From assembly GCA_036877525.1 (NCBI GenBank), contig JAZGTH010000072.1, positions 930,001 to 994,000 on the forward strand: a stretch of DNA of 64,000 nucleotides, read 5' to 3'. The position numbers were made by a program, and so were the translations under genes. Source of the DNA: Chromobotia macracanthus (Eukaryota > Chordata > Actinopteri > Cypriniformes > Botiidae). Under the pieces are notes generated by a model that saw only the letters and a program-made list of their open reading frames with translations, made no database searches and was not told the DNA's origin. Below, piece after piece: positions 49,120 to 61,495 of this stretch. Positions within the stretch are counted from its first letter, which is position 1. Each line of letters starts with the position of its first letter.

Positions 49120-50816
49120 TGAGGGTCTAAGCGGCTTTCGTCAGCAATGGAGCGGAGCCAGGGGCTGTCATCTTGCCACACTCTCTCCATCTCTCTCCCT
49201 GTCCACTCCCTTTTTCATGCAAGTGTTCATCCATCTCTCCATCCAGTTACTTATCCAGATTTGTCCTTTGTATTCATGACTTTTTTTATCAGCATCACTT
49301 CTGCATATGGGACAGAGGACAAGACAGAAAGTAACCAGTTCAGCGTACAGCATTAAATTTAACACCATACAATATCAATCTGATCAAAATATATAATCAC
49401 TCAGAGCCCATGTATTGAATTTATGTACATTACAGCAAAAACATATTGAAAACAGGAACAATATAGCCCAGCATGTTTATGTTATAATGTATATGTTGCT
49501 TATGAAGCTTAAATGTTTCCCAAGTTAAATTTCCTTACTTACACTTTTCTGCTGTGTCATATGAGCTCTTTCACAATGTTTTTTCACTTTTTTCTGCATC
49601 TCCCACTCAACCACCCACAATCTCCATCTTTCTCTCTTTCTTGCACACACACATTTGCATACACACTCATACGCGCACACACACGTAATTCCCTTAGGAG
49701 ATCAGTACATGTTCTACATTATGTGCTTATAGCCGACCCTTTACTCAGTTGTGTCACAATATTCTTCTTATTGACACGAGGATTTCAGTCATCCCCGCTC
49801 ATTTTAGAATCAGTGTTGCATCATCACAGCTCAGTGTGTTCATCTCTGCACCACTTTTCCTCTTCCTTTGTCTTTAATTTTCCCTATTTTCAAAATTTTC
49901 CCACTTACATATCAGATTATATACCACACCCATGCATTTTCCCTGCACATCAATTTTTTCTATATGCAGAAGTGTCACAAAAAACTACAAACTGAGTGAC
50001 TAATATTAAAACAAAAGACAGTAGTTGCAGGACCCCCTTATATTCATATATTCATCATGTATACATCTTCTTTTCTGTTCTTATATGCTCAGTATTCTCT
50101 CATTACAAACAGACTTCTTTGCTTTCTTCACCCGATCGGTACAAAACAATGAATTTATTCATCCCTCAAGTGGTGTTTTCACTGGGGCTCAGTAAACAGG
50201 GGCTCACCAGACAGAACACACACACTGTGATGAGACACAAACACAGTCACAAACTAAACTTTGACAACAAATGCTGGAAGAGATAAACCACCTACAGATG
50301 CTGCCTGACTAAAAACTCATTTCTGACCAGCTGTCTATTCAGTTCAAATCCTGATCTGTTTTTTACTCTCCTGACTAAAATCAGGGAAAGCGTCTGTTAA
50401 AGTTAACATCTTATTACGAACATTTGATCAAGTCATCCTCTCTATCTCTCCTTCACCTAACTTATCCATGCAAACTTACCCAGGAATTCGCAACAAGACC
50501 TGAGGAGCAGGAACTTTTGGGATTTGTAAAAATTAAAATATTAGACTTACTCGATCAAAAAGACCAAACCTAACATGATAATATCAAATGTTAGTAATAA
50601 GATGTTAACTGTAGCAAATATTAATGTCTGTTTAATATCTATATAATGTCATTTTTTGTCACACCTCACCAACACTGTTAAGCTCCACAAAGCACATTAT
50701 ACACACCCACTGGAATAATGCATTATTAGAATATGTACAGTAAACACGTGTATGATATCCAGATGCATTTACAGTCAACACTACTTAATATGTCATATTT
50801 ATTTGTCTAGCAAAAA

Positions 50817-50834
50817 AAGAGAGAGAGAGAGAGA

Positions 50835-50873
<39 letters not shown>

Positions 50874-50880
50874 AGAGAGA
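50817..50880. repeat. GA microsatellite
   Basis: GAGA runs broken by single extra A bases, in the AMER-like/zdhhc20 spacer. Confidence 0.85.
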
Positions 50881-51478
50881 TTGTTTTATCACAAGAATTC
50901 TAAATCAGGCCCAGCACAAGATCTCCTTATCACAAGTGTATGAACAGACAATTTGTTCTTTGTGTTGTTGTTCCTCTTACAAAATAATTTTTCAGCCTCC
51001 TTAAAAGAAGAGCAGAGACGGAAGAGAGGACCTGTACAGAAGAAATGTTCTGTACAGCGCTTAGAAATTAAACACATCTGAAACAGTCCTGCAATTCTCC
51101 TGCAGGAAAGAACACATAGTATAAAATAACCTAATCAACTTACACACATAAATCAACCATAAACCATCTAATCAACGATATGTAACTCATTTAGTAGATT
51201 CAGTCTGGCTGGATAGTTACATTTATTCATCCTTACATAGTCATCCAGGCTGAAACATCGATTTTTTTTGTCTTTCCTCTTGATTATCTCAATGGAAAAC
51301 CAAAGGGTTTTTAACACTGTTGAACATGATATTTCACTGTATTATTTTTGGCGCACTGTTAAGTAACCAATCATAAATTGCCTTAATGCTTACCTTATTG
51401 AATATTCATGAGCTGTGACGCGCAGTCGCGCGAACTTCACGTTCAGCTTCTGATGGGAAAATCCAAGAAATCAAACTG

Positions 51479-51486
51479 TGACGTCA
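51479..51486. promoter_or_regulatory. Full CRE palindrome (TGACGTCA)
   Basis: A perfect CREB/ATF site in a locally CpG-rich patch (51415-51490, cgcgcagtcgcgcg nearby), 640 bases before the zdhhc20 start codon. It may mark a second, upstream promoter or the 5' end of a divergent transcript. Confidence 0.45.
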
Positions 51487-52069
51487 CACTGACCAAGTGA
51501 AGACGACACTGTATTATTTGTTGCGCTTTTGCACGTTTTTTAGAGTAATTTAAAACCGAGTGGATTTACGACAGATAGCAGGTTTATTAAAACAGATCTC
51601 GTACTCATCGCACACTGTAATAATCAAATGAACGTTAATGGCCTCATTAATATGCAAATTAAAACGGTAACCTAAAATGTATAAATGTTTTAAGTATTAA
51701 TCTCTTCTTGCCAGGATTGTTTACTAACCCCAGGTAAAGGATGAAAATTGTAAGCCATGCTATTTGAACTCCCACAGCGGTAATCCCTATCTATTGTTCT
51801 GCTTCCCTCTGCCGACTGACATAAACATTACAAGAAACGTTTTCTTTAGTTATTAAAATACAAAAACATACATGGGTTGGGTATTTATAAACGTGTGTAT
51901 AGGTTCAGTAAAACGGTCCAAAACAAGTTACGATACATCCGCAATATGCTCAAGAAATAATCCCAATTCATATTAATTACTAAAAGATTTCTTAATCTGA
52001 ACAGCAGTCTGATTTAGACAGATGTATTATATAATAACACTAAACAATAATCAGATGGGAGGAAATAAC

Positions 52070-52131
52070 TTCGCCGCGCCGTCGATCGGGTGAGCGTCGT
52101 GACGTCACTGGGATCGGATTAAAGATGGCGC
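52070..52131 (+). promoter_or_regulatory. zdhhc20: Core promoter of zdhhc20 with CRE and YY1-like site
   Basis: CpG-rich stretch (cgccgcgccgtcgatcggg) with a perfect CRE (TGACGTCA, 52100-52107). The start codon sits inside AAGATGGCGCC (52122-52132), which matches the YY1 activator motif often found over the first codons of TATA-less genes. No TATA box is seen. Confidence 0.5.
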
Positions 52132-52833
52132 CCTCTCATGCATTAAGATGCTGTCAACGGGGTTTATCCTGGATTCCCGTCATTTTTATCAACCTGGTCG
52201 TCTGCTGGTCCTACTACGCCTACGTGGTGGAGCTCTGTATATGTAAGTTTTGTTCTGGATGAATGCATCACGGGTGAAAAGTTGCCGGTCAGTCGTTGCA
52301 GTGGTGGTATGGCAGGAAGTGACTGTGACTGGTACCAGACATTGGTGCTGCATACAGATATGTGCATTGTGTATGTGAGGGGGCACCCGTGTGTTTGTGA
52401 AGTTTTAAAGCGGTTTGATTTCAATGATTTTGCGCCCTGCATCAGTTAAAGGTCGAGTCTTACAAGCAGCTTTGTCAGGATAGTTCATTTGGAGAAATAA
52501 CTTTGAGGAAGTTTCATTTATGTTTTACTAAAAGTGTGTCATTGGTCAATGGACTGTCGCCATTAAATGTAGTGATATTAATGTGACATGCTGTAATTCA
52601 TCTGCAGCTGTTTGAAATCCATATAGATATCGTACATACAAACACCACCTAGAATATATTTCATTTAAACTACTCAGATATGATATTTCAGTATACAGTA
52701 TATATGAAATATCATATATAGTATTGTTTACAGGGCCTGACTGATTTTATCTGAGAGCTAAAGTGGTGTGAGCAGAAGAGTGCTTTTATTCAAGTCTCTT
52801 AACTTGAGCTCTTGTTAACCACTTCACAAGGAG

Positions 52834-52904
<71 letters not shown>

Positions 52905-54109
52905 CACACATCTCTAGTTCCACACTAACTCCACCCAGTTATTACTTTCCCATCAATCTCAAAATACATTCACATCATTGTGTGTTCCAGTCTATTTACT
53001 GCCCTAGTAAAGTGCAGTGATCTTTCCTTATTGACCCCCACTTGGAAGGTGTGTACAGTCTTTAATCTACTTCCTCTTCTAAGAAAACAATCTAAAAAGA
53101 AATGAAATGTAAGGCAGAGATTGAACTGACTGTGTCAACATGACATGTATCTGCCAGTCATTCTTTGAGTTGTCTTGACCACCAGGGTATTGAATGGACA
53201 GAAAAAATGCTGCCAGTACCAGTCACCCAGTGCTCAGAGCATGCTGAGCTGGTGAGTTAGGGCAGCTTCAGAGAGCACGAGTGGTATCCCAGCACTCAGC
53301 AGATGGCTCTGTGAATCGTGACTGTTGTTCTTGAGATTGCTGATTAACCTTTTCTGCTTTCTCTCCACAGATACAATCCCTAACGCTGAGGAACAAGGTA
53401 AGAGAAAACAAGTAAAAGCACCTCTGACGAAAAAAAGACATTTTTTACATAAAGAAAATTACGCAAACTTCATTTTTAGGTCTTTTGAATTATGACATTA
53501 GTTTCATTTCTGCAATGTAAATATTTCAATGTCAATTTTCTTATTTCTGTAATTTTTTAATTAAAAAGGCATATTTTGCTGTAATACAGTAAAAAAGTAA
53601 TACTGTGTTATGAACATATTATGATAATCTGAGTTTTTAATATTCCTTAAAAAATTACACTGTCCTGAATGTGCACTTAATTTTTTATGAGTTTGGGTGA
53701 AGTATAATCCAGATACATCCTGACAGGCTTTGTGAGATTTACCAACCACAAAGTATTGCAAAAGCAGTTAACCAATCTCTTACTTAATTCTCCTCCTGTG
53801 CTAGTCACATGTTTTGTCACACCACAGTAAACAAATGAGCCATTTGCGTCTGTGTTTTATTGTGGGTTATAAAGTAAAAATGAAGTACCAGAGTGACTGA
53901 AATAAAACATATTTTTCCACTCATGTTTTTTGTGGCAGTAATTTATCTGATAGTGTTCCACATCTGCTTCTTCATGTTCATATGGTCCTACTGGAAAACC
54001 ATAATCTCCAGGCCTGCCAACCCCTCTAAAGAGGTACTCTCATTCTCTCTCTCTCTCATTCTCTCTCTCTCTCATTCTCTCTCTCTCTCATCTCTCTCTC
54101 TCTCTCTCT

Positions 54110-54157
<48 letters not shown>

Positions 54158-54237
54158 CTCTCTCTCTCTCTCTCATTCTCTCTCTCTCTCTCATTCTCTC
54201 TCTCTCTCTCTCTCATTCTCTCTCTCTCTCTCTCTCT

Positions 54238-54279
<42 letters not shown>

Positions 54280-57200
54280 TTCACGCTCCTGTTTAGTTAT
54301 TTCCTCTCTAGATCATGTTAATGGGTTCTTCTTCATTGCCAAGCTTTGCAGGTTCTTAGTTCACCTGGGGAAGCAAACATGTTATGATCCTTCATCACAC
54401 TGAGCTCCAGACTCAGTATTCCTCACATCTGTAGCTGGAAAAGCAGTGGGAGCTGTAGAAATGGCTGCTCCCTAGTTTCATTACCACAGAACTTAATGAC
54501 AGAGAAGAGAATAGGAGGAGGGAGGCAAAACAAACTAGATCTATTCTTAGTATTTGAAACTGCCTGTGGTACTGAGGTGTAGCCTTGCGTTTAACATGCA
54601 TGCTTCGGCACATCGAGCTGTTGTGGTCATGTGGGTATTGTGGGTTCAGGTCTTGCTCCTGTCATCTCTTCATCGTATTCCCTTTCCTGTTGTCTTTCTC
54701 CACATCTGTCAGTTACAAAGATGTTACAAACATTGAGTGTGTTTGTTTCATTTATTTATTTGTGTGTGTGTATGTTTAGAGTTGAAGATGGTTTGTTTAG
54801 ACTTAAACATTTCTTCATCTAACTTAATGTTGTTTGTCTTAGTTCTATCTCCCTAAGGCAGAGAAAGAGCTCTATGAGAAAGAGGACAGACCGGAGGCCC
54901 AGCAGGAAATCCTGAAGAGAATGGCCAGAGATTTGCCCGTGTATACACGTACAGGCTCTGGTGGTAAGCATATATTTCCACATTCAAAACCTTATATACC
55001 ATCAATTTTCCAATAAGCCCCAGTAGCTTTTACTTCTGGATATCGTGTTTTAATTTTGTAGCATTTTAAAAATAATGTTACATTATTTTTAAAACATGTT
55101 CGGTGTGATATGACCGTGTTATTTAATCACAATAATGACTAGTTCTTTGATTCTGTTGGATGCTACCTGTTGTTGAGCTTCTCAGATTTAATGAGTCCTC
55201 CTTCCTCCTCAGCTATCCGTTACTGTGACCGCTGTCAGCTAATTAAACCAGACAGATGCCATCACTGCTCCACATGCGACAAGTGAGTGCCATCAAAATG
55301 CATCTTCATGTTTGTTAAAGTCTGCATTATGTTTATCTTTAGATCTCTTTTGTTTCGGCAGATGTGTCCTGAAGATGGACCACCATTGTCCGTGGTATGT
55401 GATGTATGGAGGCAACATACAAAAATATTTTGCACATGATGTTCTCTGCTTGACCTCATTATATCTTTCTCTATGTCCCCCTCAGGGTGAATAACTGTGT
55501 TGGATTCTCCAACTATAAGTTCTTTGTGCTGTTCCTGGCGTACTCTATGCTGTACTGCGTGTACATCTCTGCCACAGTTTTGCAGTACTTCATTAAGTTC
55601 TGGACGGTAAGTTCACAGGAGCACATTTAGAGACCTGAGTCTCATCTTTCACACATTTATTCCTCCCACCCAGTACTATTTTAAAGTGCTAACTTAAGCT
55701 TGTCTTTCCATCTGTCTGTGAAATTGAACTGCGGACTAAAAATATTAAATAAGGGATAATGTACCACAACAGTGTAATTAAAGTCTTGTATCACCGTGAG
55801 GATGTTTATTTAGTGATAATGAATAATTTACATATAGCGAAATGTAAATTATCCTGTTTATTACACCTACTTACCACATAAATAAATAGAGATGAAATTG
55901 TTTTAATATGTAAGAGGAAAAAGATCATATGGTATAACGAGGCATGAAACTAGCACTGATTTTTAGGAAACCAGTTATCTGGGACCACAGTGTATATAAA
56001 TTATTACAGTAACTACTGAAAGTTTACAGTCATGGCGACCCTAGTAGGCTTCACATTTGCTCATGCATTACTCAATTTCCATGTTTGTATATGTGGACAA
56101 GCTTTGCACTCAGATCTCACTTTTGTGTTTGTGAGAGATGAAAGCTGTTTTGTGTGTGCATAAGGGATGTCTACGCTTCTAACGCTCTGTCTGTGTTTCT
56201 AACACTCTGCCTGAAGCTTTGCCGACGGAGGGCTTTAGAGAGTTGCCCGGAGGTAAACCGCTCATGCTTGCTCTGTACTGTTGTCACTGTGGGTGTTGGC
56301 TTTCTCTGGTGTTGCACTGTTCGTTCGTTGGGCTTTACATTCTCACTGTGGTTAAAACAGCAGTGTTGCAGTCATTTATGATGCAGATGCTTTTTTGTGT
56401 AATAGCAGATAGTGTTAAGCATTCTTCTCATAAGAAGATGGTGAGGCAGTTAGGTGAACACTACATTGAGCTGTCTGCATTCTGTAGGTTGCCAATAAAC
56501 TGTTTCAAACAACTGGGGATATTAAAGGTGATGTGTGTCATGTTTTTGATGTTCAAATACTACATTTTGAGGATTTTGTCATAACAACATAATGCTGCAG
56601 ACTCAAGCTAGTTCTAATAATGAGTACTGATACAAAGTCCAGAGATTTTTGTTTTTAAACCTTATTTCAAACAAAATCCTGCACATCCATTTCCATAAAA
56701 AATCGATACTATGGTGGCCTATTATTGTGATAATCACAACTTTTCATGTGATTGTGATTTTCTTTTTTTAAGTCAGTATTTCTGCATTTCACTTTTTTTC
56801 ACTTTTTTGATTGTCATTTGTCAATTGAATTGTGTGATGTGTATTTATGTGTATGTATTGTATGCGTTGCATTTGTCAACCGCTGCAAAGAAAGTATCTT
56901 ACAAATCTTCCAGTGAGCAAAAGTTTCCTCTCAATAGAGCCCAATAGCAGCTTAATACAAGCTGATCTAGAAACTACATTGATATTTGATTGACGAACAT
57001 CTAGAGAATATCTGCATTGTGCAATCTGTATTGTCACAACTTTTTTGTCTTACTCAACAGAATCAGCTACCAGACACTCATGCAAAGTTCCACGTGTTGT
57101 TCCTCTTCTTTGTGGCAGCCATGTTCTTTATCAGCATCCTGTCACTGTTTAGCTACCACCTCTGGCTGGTGGGGAAAAACAGAACCACTATAGGCAAGTT

Positions 57201-59170
57201 CTTCTCTTCCCCCTCCCCAGCTCCAGCTGCTTAACCTGTATCCCATCATGCTTTGTTTTGTCAGTTATTTCAGCTGTCAAGCTCTAGTATTTCCCAGTGT
57301 CAATATCCACTGGTAATCTTGCACTCCTCCCAAACTCCATGTTTTCATACAGTTATGACTTTCTAAGATCCTTTATACTGCCTTAGAAGCAGTTTCAGTA
57401 CTGGTTTATATTCCTTGTCCCCTGTTTAGTCTAATTTTTGTTATCTAGGTTTATCTATTAAACTTAAACTATATATTATCTAAGTTTAATCTTATTATTG
57501 GCTCCTATTGTGACCTAGTTTTCCTCACAATTTCTCACTGAGGTGAAGTGCAGTCAAATAAAACTCAATAAATATAAACTGTTAGAAGTATAATGGAGAG
57601 GTGTGTGGAGGTGGATTGTGGGTACGCTTTTAAAAAATATTTAGGTCATACTTCACAAAAAAAAAACCTTGTGTGACCTACCTACAATAAAGTTGTGATT
57701 CTCTGCCGGAAGTTTATTCACATGTGATGGATGTCACCAATCTGTTGTATACAGAAGTCAAAGACCTCATTCTCATCTCTTTCTTCCTCTGTTCAGAAGC
57801 TTTTAGGGCACCTGTGTTTCGTAATGGCCCAGATAAAAATGGTTTCACTCTGGGCTTTCGCAAGAACATCACTCAGGTGTTTGGAGACCAGAAGAAGTAC
57901 TGGTTCCTACCCATTTACAGCAGGTAAAATACATCCTTCCAGCATCGTTTGGGATTTTACTGTTTTGCAGTAACATTCTGTTCATGTAGACTATAACAGT
58001 TGCCAAAGCAAGACAGTCCACACGGTGACCATCAGAAGATATTAAAGTACAACATTATTTATTAATCATATAAGTAATGGTCATTTTTTTTCCTGGTGTT
58101 TGAATTTGTGCACTAGCAACAGTTTGTACAACAGTGTCCATGTGACTCTAGCAGTCTTATGGTATTAATAGCATTAGGTTCTCTTATGGTGCTCCTGTAG
58201 GTCAACTGGTAAACATTTTGTTAGGAGTGCAAAGTCAATTTCCAGGGAACACACAGACTAATAACATCTATAGCTTTTACACTGTAAGTTGCTTAGGATA
58301 AAACCATCTGCCAAATACATAAATGTAAATGTAGATGCCTATGGTGTTTTTGAGAAGCTATAGTGTCATGAGCTGGTATTCTGTTATTCTTCCTGTAGTT
58401 TGGGAGATGGCTACACATTCCCCACTCGCCTTGTCAACACTGACTCAGAGCAAGGCAATGTTGAACATCAGTCCATTAAATGGTAACCACAATCTTATTT
58501 GTTTCTAGTGCCATCTTGCTTTGCCATTATTTTAGTGTATGCGAAATGGCAGTGTAATTTTACCAGTCATCATGCAGACAAATTAGGTCATGATGTGCTT
58601 TCCTTGCATTTGTGTCACACAATTTTTCCTGTTTGTAGAAATGTTCTTTCCAGACTATTTTTTTTCTAGAAACTTCGTGTTTGCAGTATTACTGGTAATC
58701 GTTTAATGTCATCTAGGGTAAGATTTATTTTTAGGGCAGTAAGTACATCCGTAGTGTTTTTGACTGATGGCATGATGGTTGTTATGGTAACAGCACTGTT
58801 GATGGACAGACAAACCCCCGACCACTGAGTGAGTCACAGAATCATCTCCTAGGAAACGATATGCACTCTGAGGAGCAGAAAGACGGCGGTCATGCAAACA
58901 TCGGTACGTCACAGTTAAGGTTTTTATAGCACTAATATTGCTAGAAAATGTTTTAAAAGTAGATGATTTCCTAGAATCCTTGAGCTTTATTTAAAACACT
59001 GCTCTTTAATCGGTGCCATTTGCTGCTTAATGTAGCCAGCTGAAGTTTATACAAACACCATTACAATGTTATGTAATGAAATGAATGGTTTCATTAAGAT
59101 CTGATTTGTCTGGGTTTGTCTTCCAGAGGGATGTCATGCTGTTTCTGTTACCATGGAGGATGAGTCTTAG
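52125..59170 (+). CDS. zdhhc20: Palmitoyltransferase ZDHHC20
   Basis: Four-pass membrane S-acyltransferase. Twelve exons join in phase: 52125-52242, 53371-53397, 53939-54033, 54843-54963, 55213-55282, 55362-55394, 55486-55606, 57061-57193, 57797-57923, 58399-58482, 58794-58903, 59127-59170 (360 aa; human 365). The N-terminus MAPSHALRCCQRGLSWIPV matches ZDHHC20. Membrane helices are about 14-36, 50-70, 167-190 and 205-228. The cysteine-rich domain runs from C125 to C159 with DHHC at 150-153 (catalytic Cys153). The TTIE motif is at 237-240, and the PaCCT motif follows (QVFGDQKKYWFLPIYSS). Family members self-acylate at the DHHC cysteine and pass the chain to membrane-proximal cysteines. The intron after 57193 starts with GC. 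A teleost a/b copy assignment cannot be made. Confidence 0.95.
52835..52911. repeat. CA microsatellite
   Basis: Long CA run in the first zdhhc20 intron. Confidence 0.9.
54036..54279. repeat. CT-rich satellite next to the zdhhc20 exon 3 donor
   Basis: About 240 bases of CTCTCT broken by CATT, starting within the donor site itself (GAG|gtactctcattctctc). Confidence 0.85.
56217..56252 (+). other. zdhhc20: Probable 36-bp cassette exon of zdhhc20
   Basis: It lies in the intron between 55606 and 57061. A pyrimidine-rich tract ending in AG (cctgaag) precedes it and GAG|gtaaac follows. It is in phase 0 and adds LCRRRALESCPE between T195 and N196, in the loop between membrane helices 3 and 4, without a stop. 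The intron around it has no other open exon-like stretch with such clean borders. Confidence 0.6.
58190..58334 (+). mobile_element. tRNA-derived SINE
   Basis: Head GTAGGTCAACTGGTAAACAT, decayed B box, tail GGATAAAACCATCTGCCAAA followed by AAATGTAAATG. It lies in the zdhhc20 intron before exon 10. Confidence 0.6.
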
Positions 59171-61495
59171 TCAGGTGAGTCTTCACTTGTCTGAAAGGAG
59201 AACATTGTCATTTACTCAGCCTTATGTTGTTGTAAACCCCTATATGATATGTCATTGTTTCTCCCGAATCCCAAAAAAAATGGCAGATGACTAATAGCCC
59301 CAGTCCCCATTCACTTTCACTGTGTAAAACAATACAAACTTAAGACTTTATACGTACTTTATATTGATCAACATACTATAAAATTTCTCCTCTTGTGTTC
59401 CAAGGAAGAAAGAGTCACATGGGGTTGTAACAAAGTCAGAATTCTCATTTTTCAGTGTACTGTCCCTTTAAATATCTGATCTGAAAACCAGAATATTCCT
59501 GGTTGTAATCCTGCATAACACAATGACAGATCTGAATGTTTGTTCACTTTTAAGACAGTCTTTTCTTTTGTTTCCCTACAGAACTTTGGAATGATGCCTA
59601 TTTGATTTGCCTCTTTGAAGGATACACTTGTTTGAAGACCTCATGTGAGAGACCACATAGCCCTCAAAAATAATGCCTTAAGATTAGCAGCATTATCTCA
59701 TCTGTGTGGAATGGACCTGCAGCCTGTTGCTGTGGTGGATGTATTTAAACTACATTAATATCAGCACAGACTTTCAAGTCATTTGCACCAAACAACAATT
59801 GACTGATCTTAAACAGATCTTCACTGAACTTGGTCATTAACAGCTCTTGATAATTAGATGTTTCCATTTCTCTAGACATACAAATTTATACATTTGACCA
59901 AATACCCTAAACTGGTCTTCAGGTTTTAGTCTATCCAATAGTTAATGTATTTATTGTGGGTTAATTTCTGAGACTGCTCTGTTTTCCTGTCCAAAAATGT
60001 AAGCATGGTTTGTTTATTACAGCTGTGTTGTTTGCACTTTTGTCATGAAGGATTTCTGTGCAATGCTTTTGCAGATGTTTACAGACCTGAAGGAACATGT
60101 AAATGCAGTTTAATTAGAATGTATTAACAGACAGTAACATTCACTACACAGCTGTTGACCTAAACAAATGTTCCCATTGACTCATAAATAGGAATGTTAG
60201 TCAACAACCTATTTTGCCAGATAATGCAATGATTTGTTGACTGAATGCATTCACTAGGCTTAGTTATAAAGAGTCTTTATAATGTAAAGAGGTGTTCAGT
60301 ATTTTTTTAAGGACCAGTTTAGCATGCTTTACACTTCCAACCCTTCAATGTTTTTTTTTTTTAAGTCAAGCTGCTTTTTGTGACCTCATGTATTACTCTC
60401 AGCTTTTGAAGCTTCAGTTGAGAGTTCAGTCTGGTAGCAGATGGTGTGAATGCAAATATGATGCACACGCTAAAGATTTGTAGCACAATAACTCAGAACA
60501 CTCAGATAAGGAACTCAGGCCAAGAAACAAGAAGAGTTTCAAAACTGTTTTTGCTTTCTGTTGCCACTTATGCAGCAATAGTTCCATGTGAGGCTTTGGT
60601 GCAAATTCTTCATTTTAATGTGTTTGAAGGTTGCTGAGTTTTATTCCACATGAACGTGTGTTCTTGGTGTCATTTTGTTTGTGTGGTTTTGTACTTGCTC
60701 TTATCATGGGAGTGGGAGGAGTTTGGAGAGCTCTGTTTACAGATTTTTTCTGAGCTGAAAAATGCATATCTCTGCTTTATAATGATGAAGAGCATTAACA
60801 GAACCTGGTTGTTTTGTCTCATTATTTCAGTCTTCATGTTCATGGTCTCATTTTAGTTCATGGTCTCTTTTAGTTATGTTGTGTATTTGTTAAAGTGTTA
60901 GGTATCTTTTTTTTTTTTACAATGATTCTGTTGTACTGAATTTCTATTTATTGCATGTTAATGTAAAAAATATTGAAAAAGATCATGAGGAAGTGAGTCG
61001 TCACTTTATAACAATATCAGATGTACTGCAGAAATGGGGGCTGATGTAACCATAGCAACACTATTATACCTACAACTGTGATTTTTAAGAAAATACTGAT
61101 TGGCTATGTCATATGGGATTTTTATCATGGGATGTGTCTTTGGAAACGTTTTAGTGATTATGCCAAAAACAGAATATCAAGGAACTCACTAATCAATCAC
61201 ATAATCCTACATATCTAATATTACTAGACTCGAATACCAAACATAAATTACCTTTTTCTTTACATTCCAGTTTTCAGTTAGAAAGAAACTTTCTTGTACA
61301 GAATTTTCAGCATTTTGTTGTACTTACCCTGCAGGCCAGTTTGTTTCATGACGTTCTATTTTAAGACGTTTCTGAAGTCTGAACAGTTTGCACAGATTTT
61401 CCAGATCTAATTAAAATTAATGTTTGTATTCTGCAGATTAAACAAGTATTCAGTGTATGCATTGTAAACAATAAAGTTTTGAAACTGTATGATTC
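59127..61495 (+). other. zdhhc20: zdhhc20 last exons, 3'-UTR with a possible intron, and poly(A) signal
   Basis: The stop TAG ends at 59170. Four bases on, CAG|gtgagt forms a strong donor, and tttccctacag|aact at about 59580 a strong acceptor. A spliced 3'-UTR is therefore plausible, and its junction is too close to the stop to trigger nonsense-mediated decay. AATAAA at 61470-61475, followed by GT-rich sequence, is the best poly(A) signal. That gives a long AT-rich 3'-UTR of about 2 kb. Confidence 0.55.
59193..59471. mobile_element. Copy of the TTAAAGG-ended element, zdhhc20 3'-UTR intron
   Basis: Contains CATTTACTCAGCCTTATGTTG and CTTGTGTTCCAAGGAAGAAAG-like phrases (each shared only in part) and ends GTACTGTCCCTTTAA like the copy at 33437. 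Confidence 0.5.

Larger units (their letters stand above)
48779..52069. other. Head-to-head spacer between the AMER-like gene and zdhhc20
   Basis: The two genes are divergent across 3.3 kb. The left end holds a pyrimidine-rich promoter-like tract and the X-box; the right end holds two CREs. A GA microsatellite lies at 50817-50880. No coding frame here looks real. Confidence 0.5.

Noticed and set aside
53893..54321. 142-codon frame after zdhhc20 exon 3
   Set aside because: Its first part is zdhhc20 exon 3; the rest is a translated CT satellite (SLSLSL), not protein.
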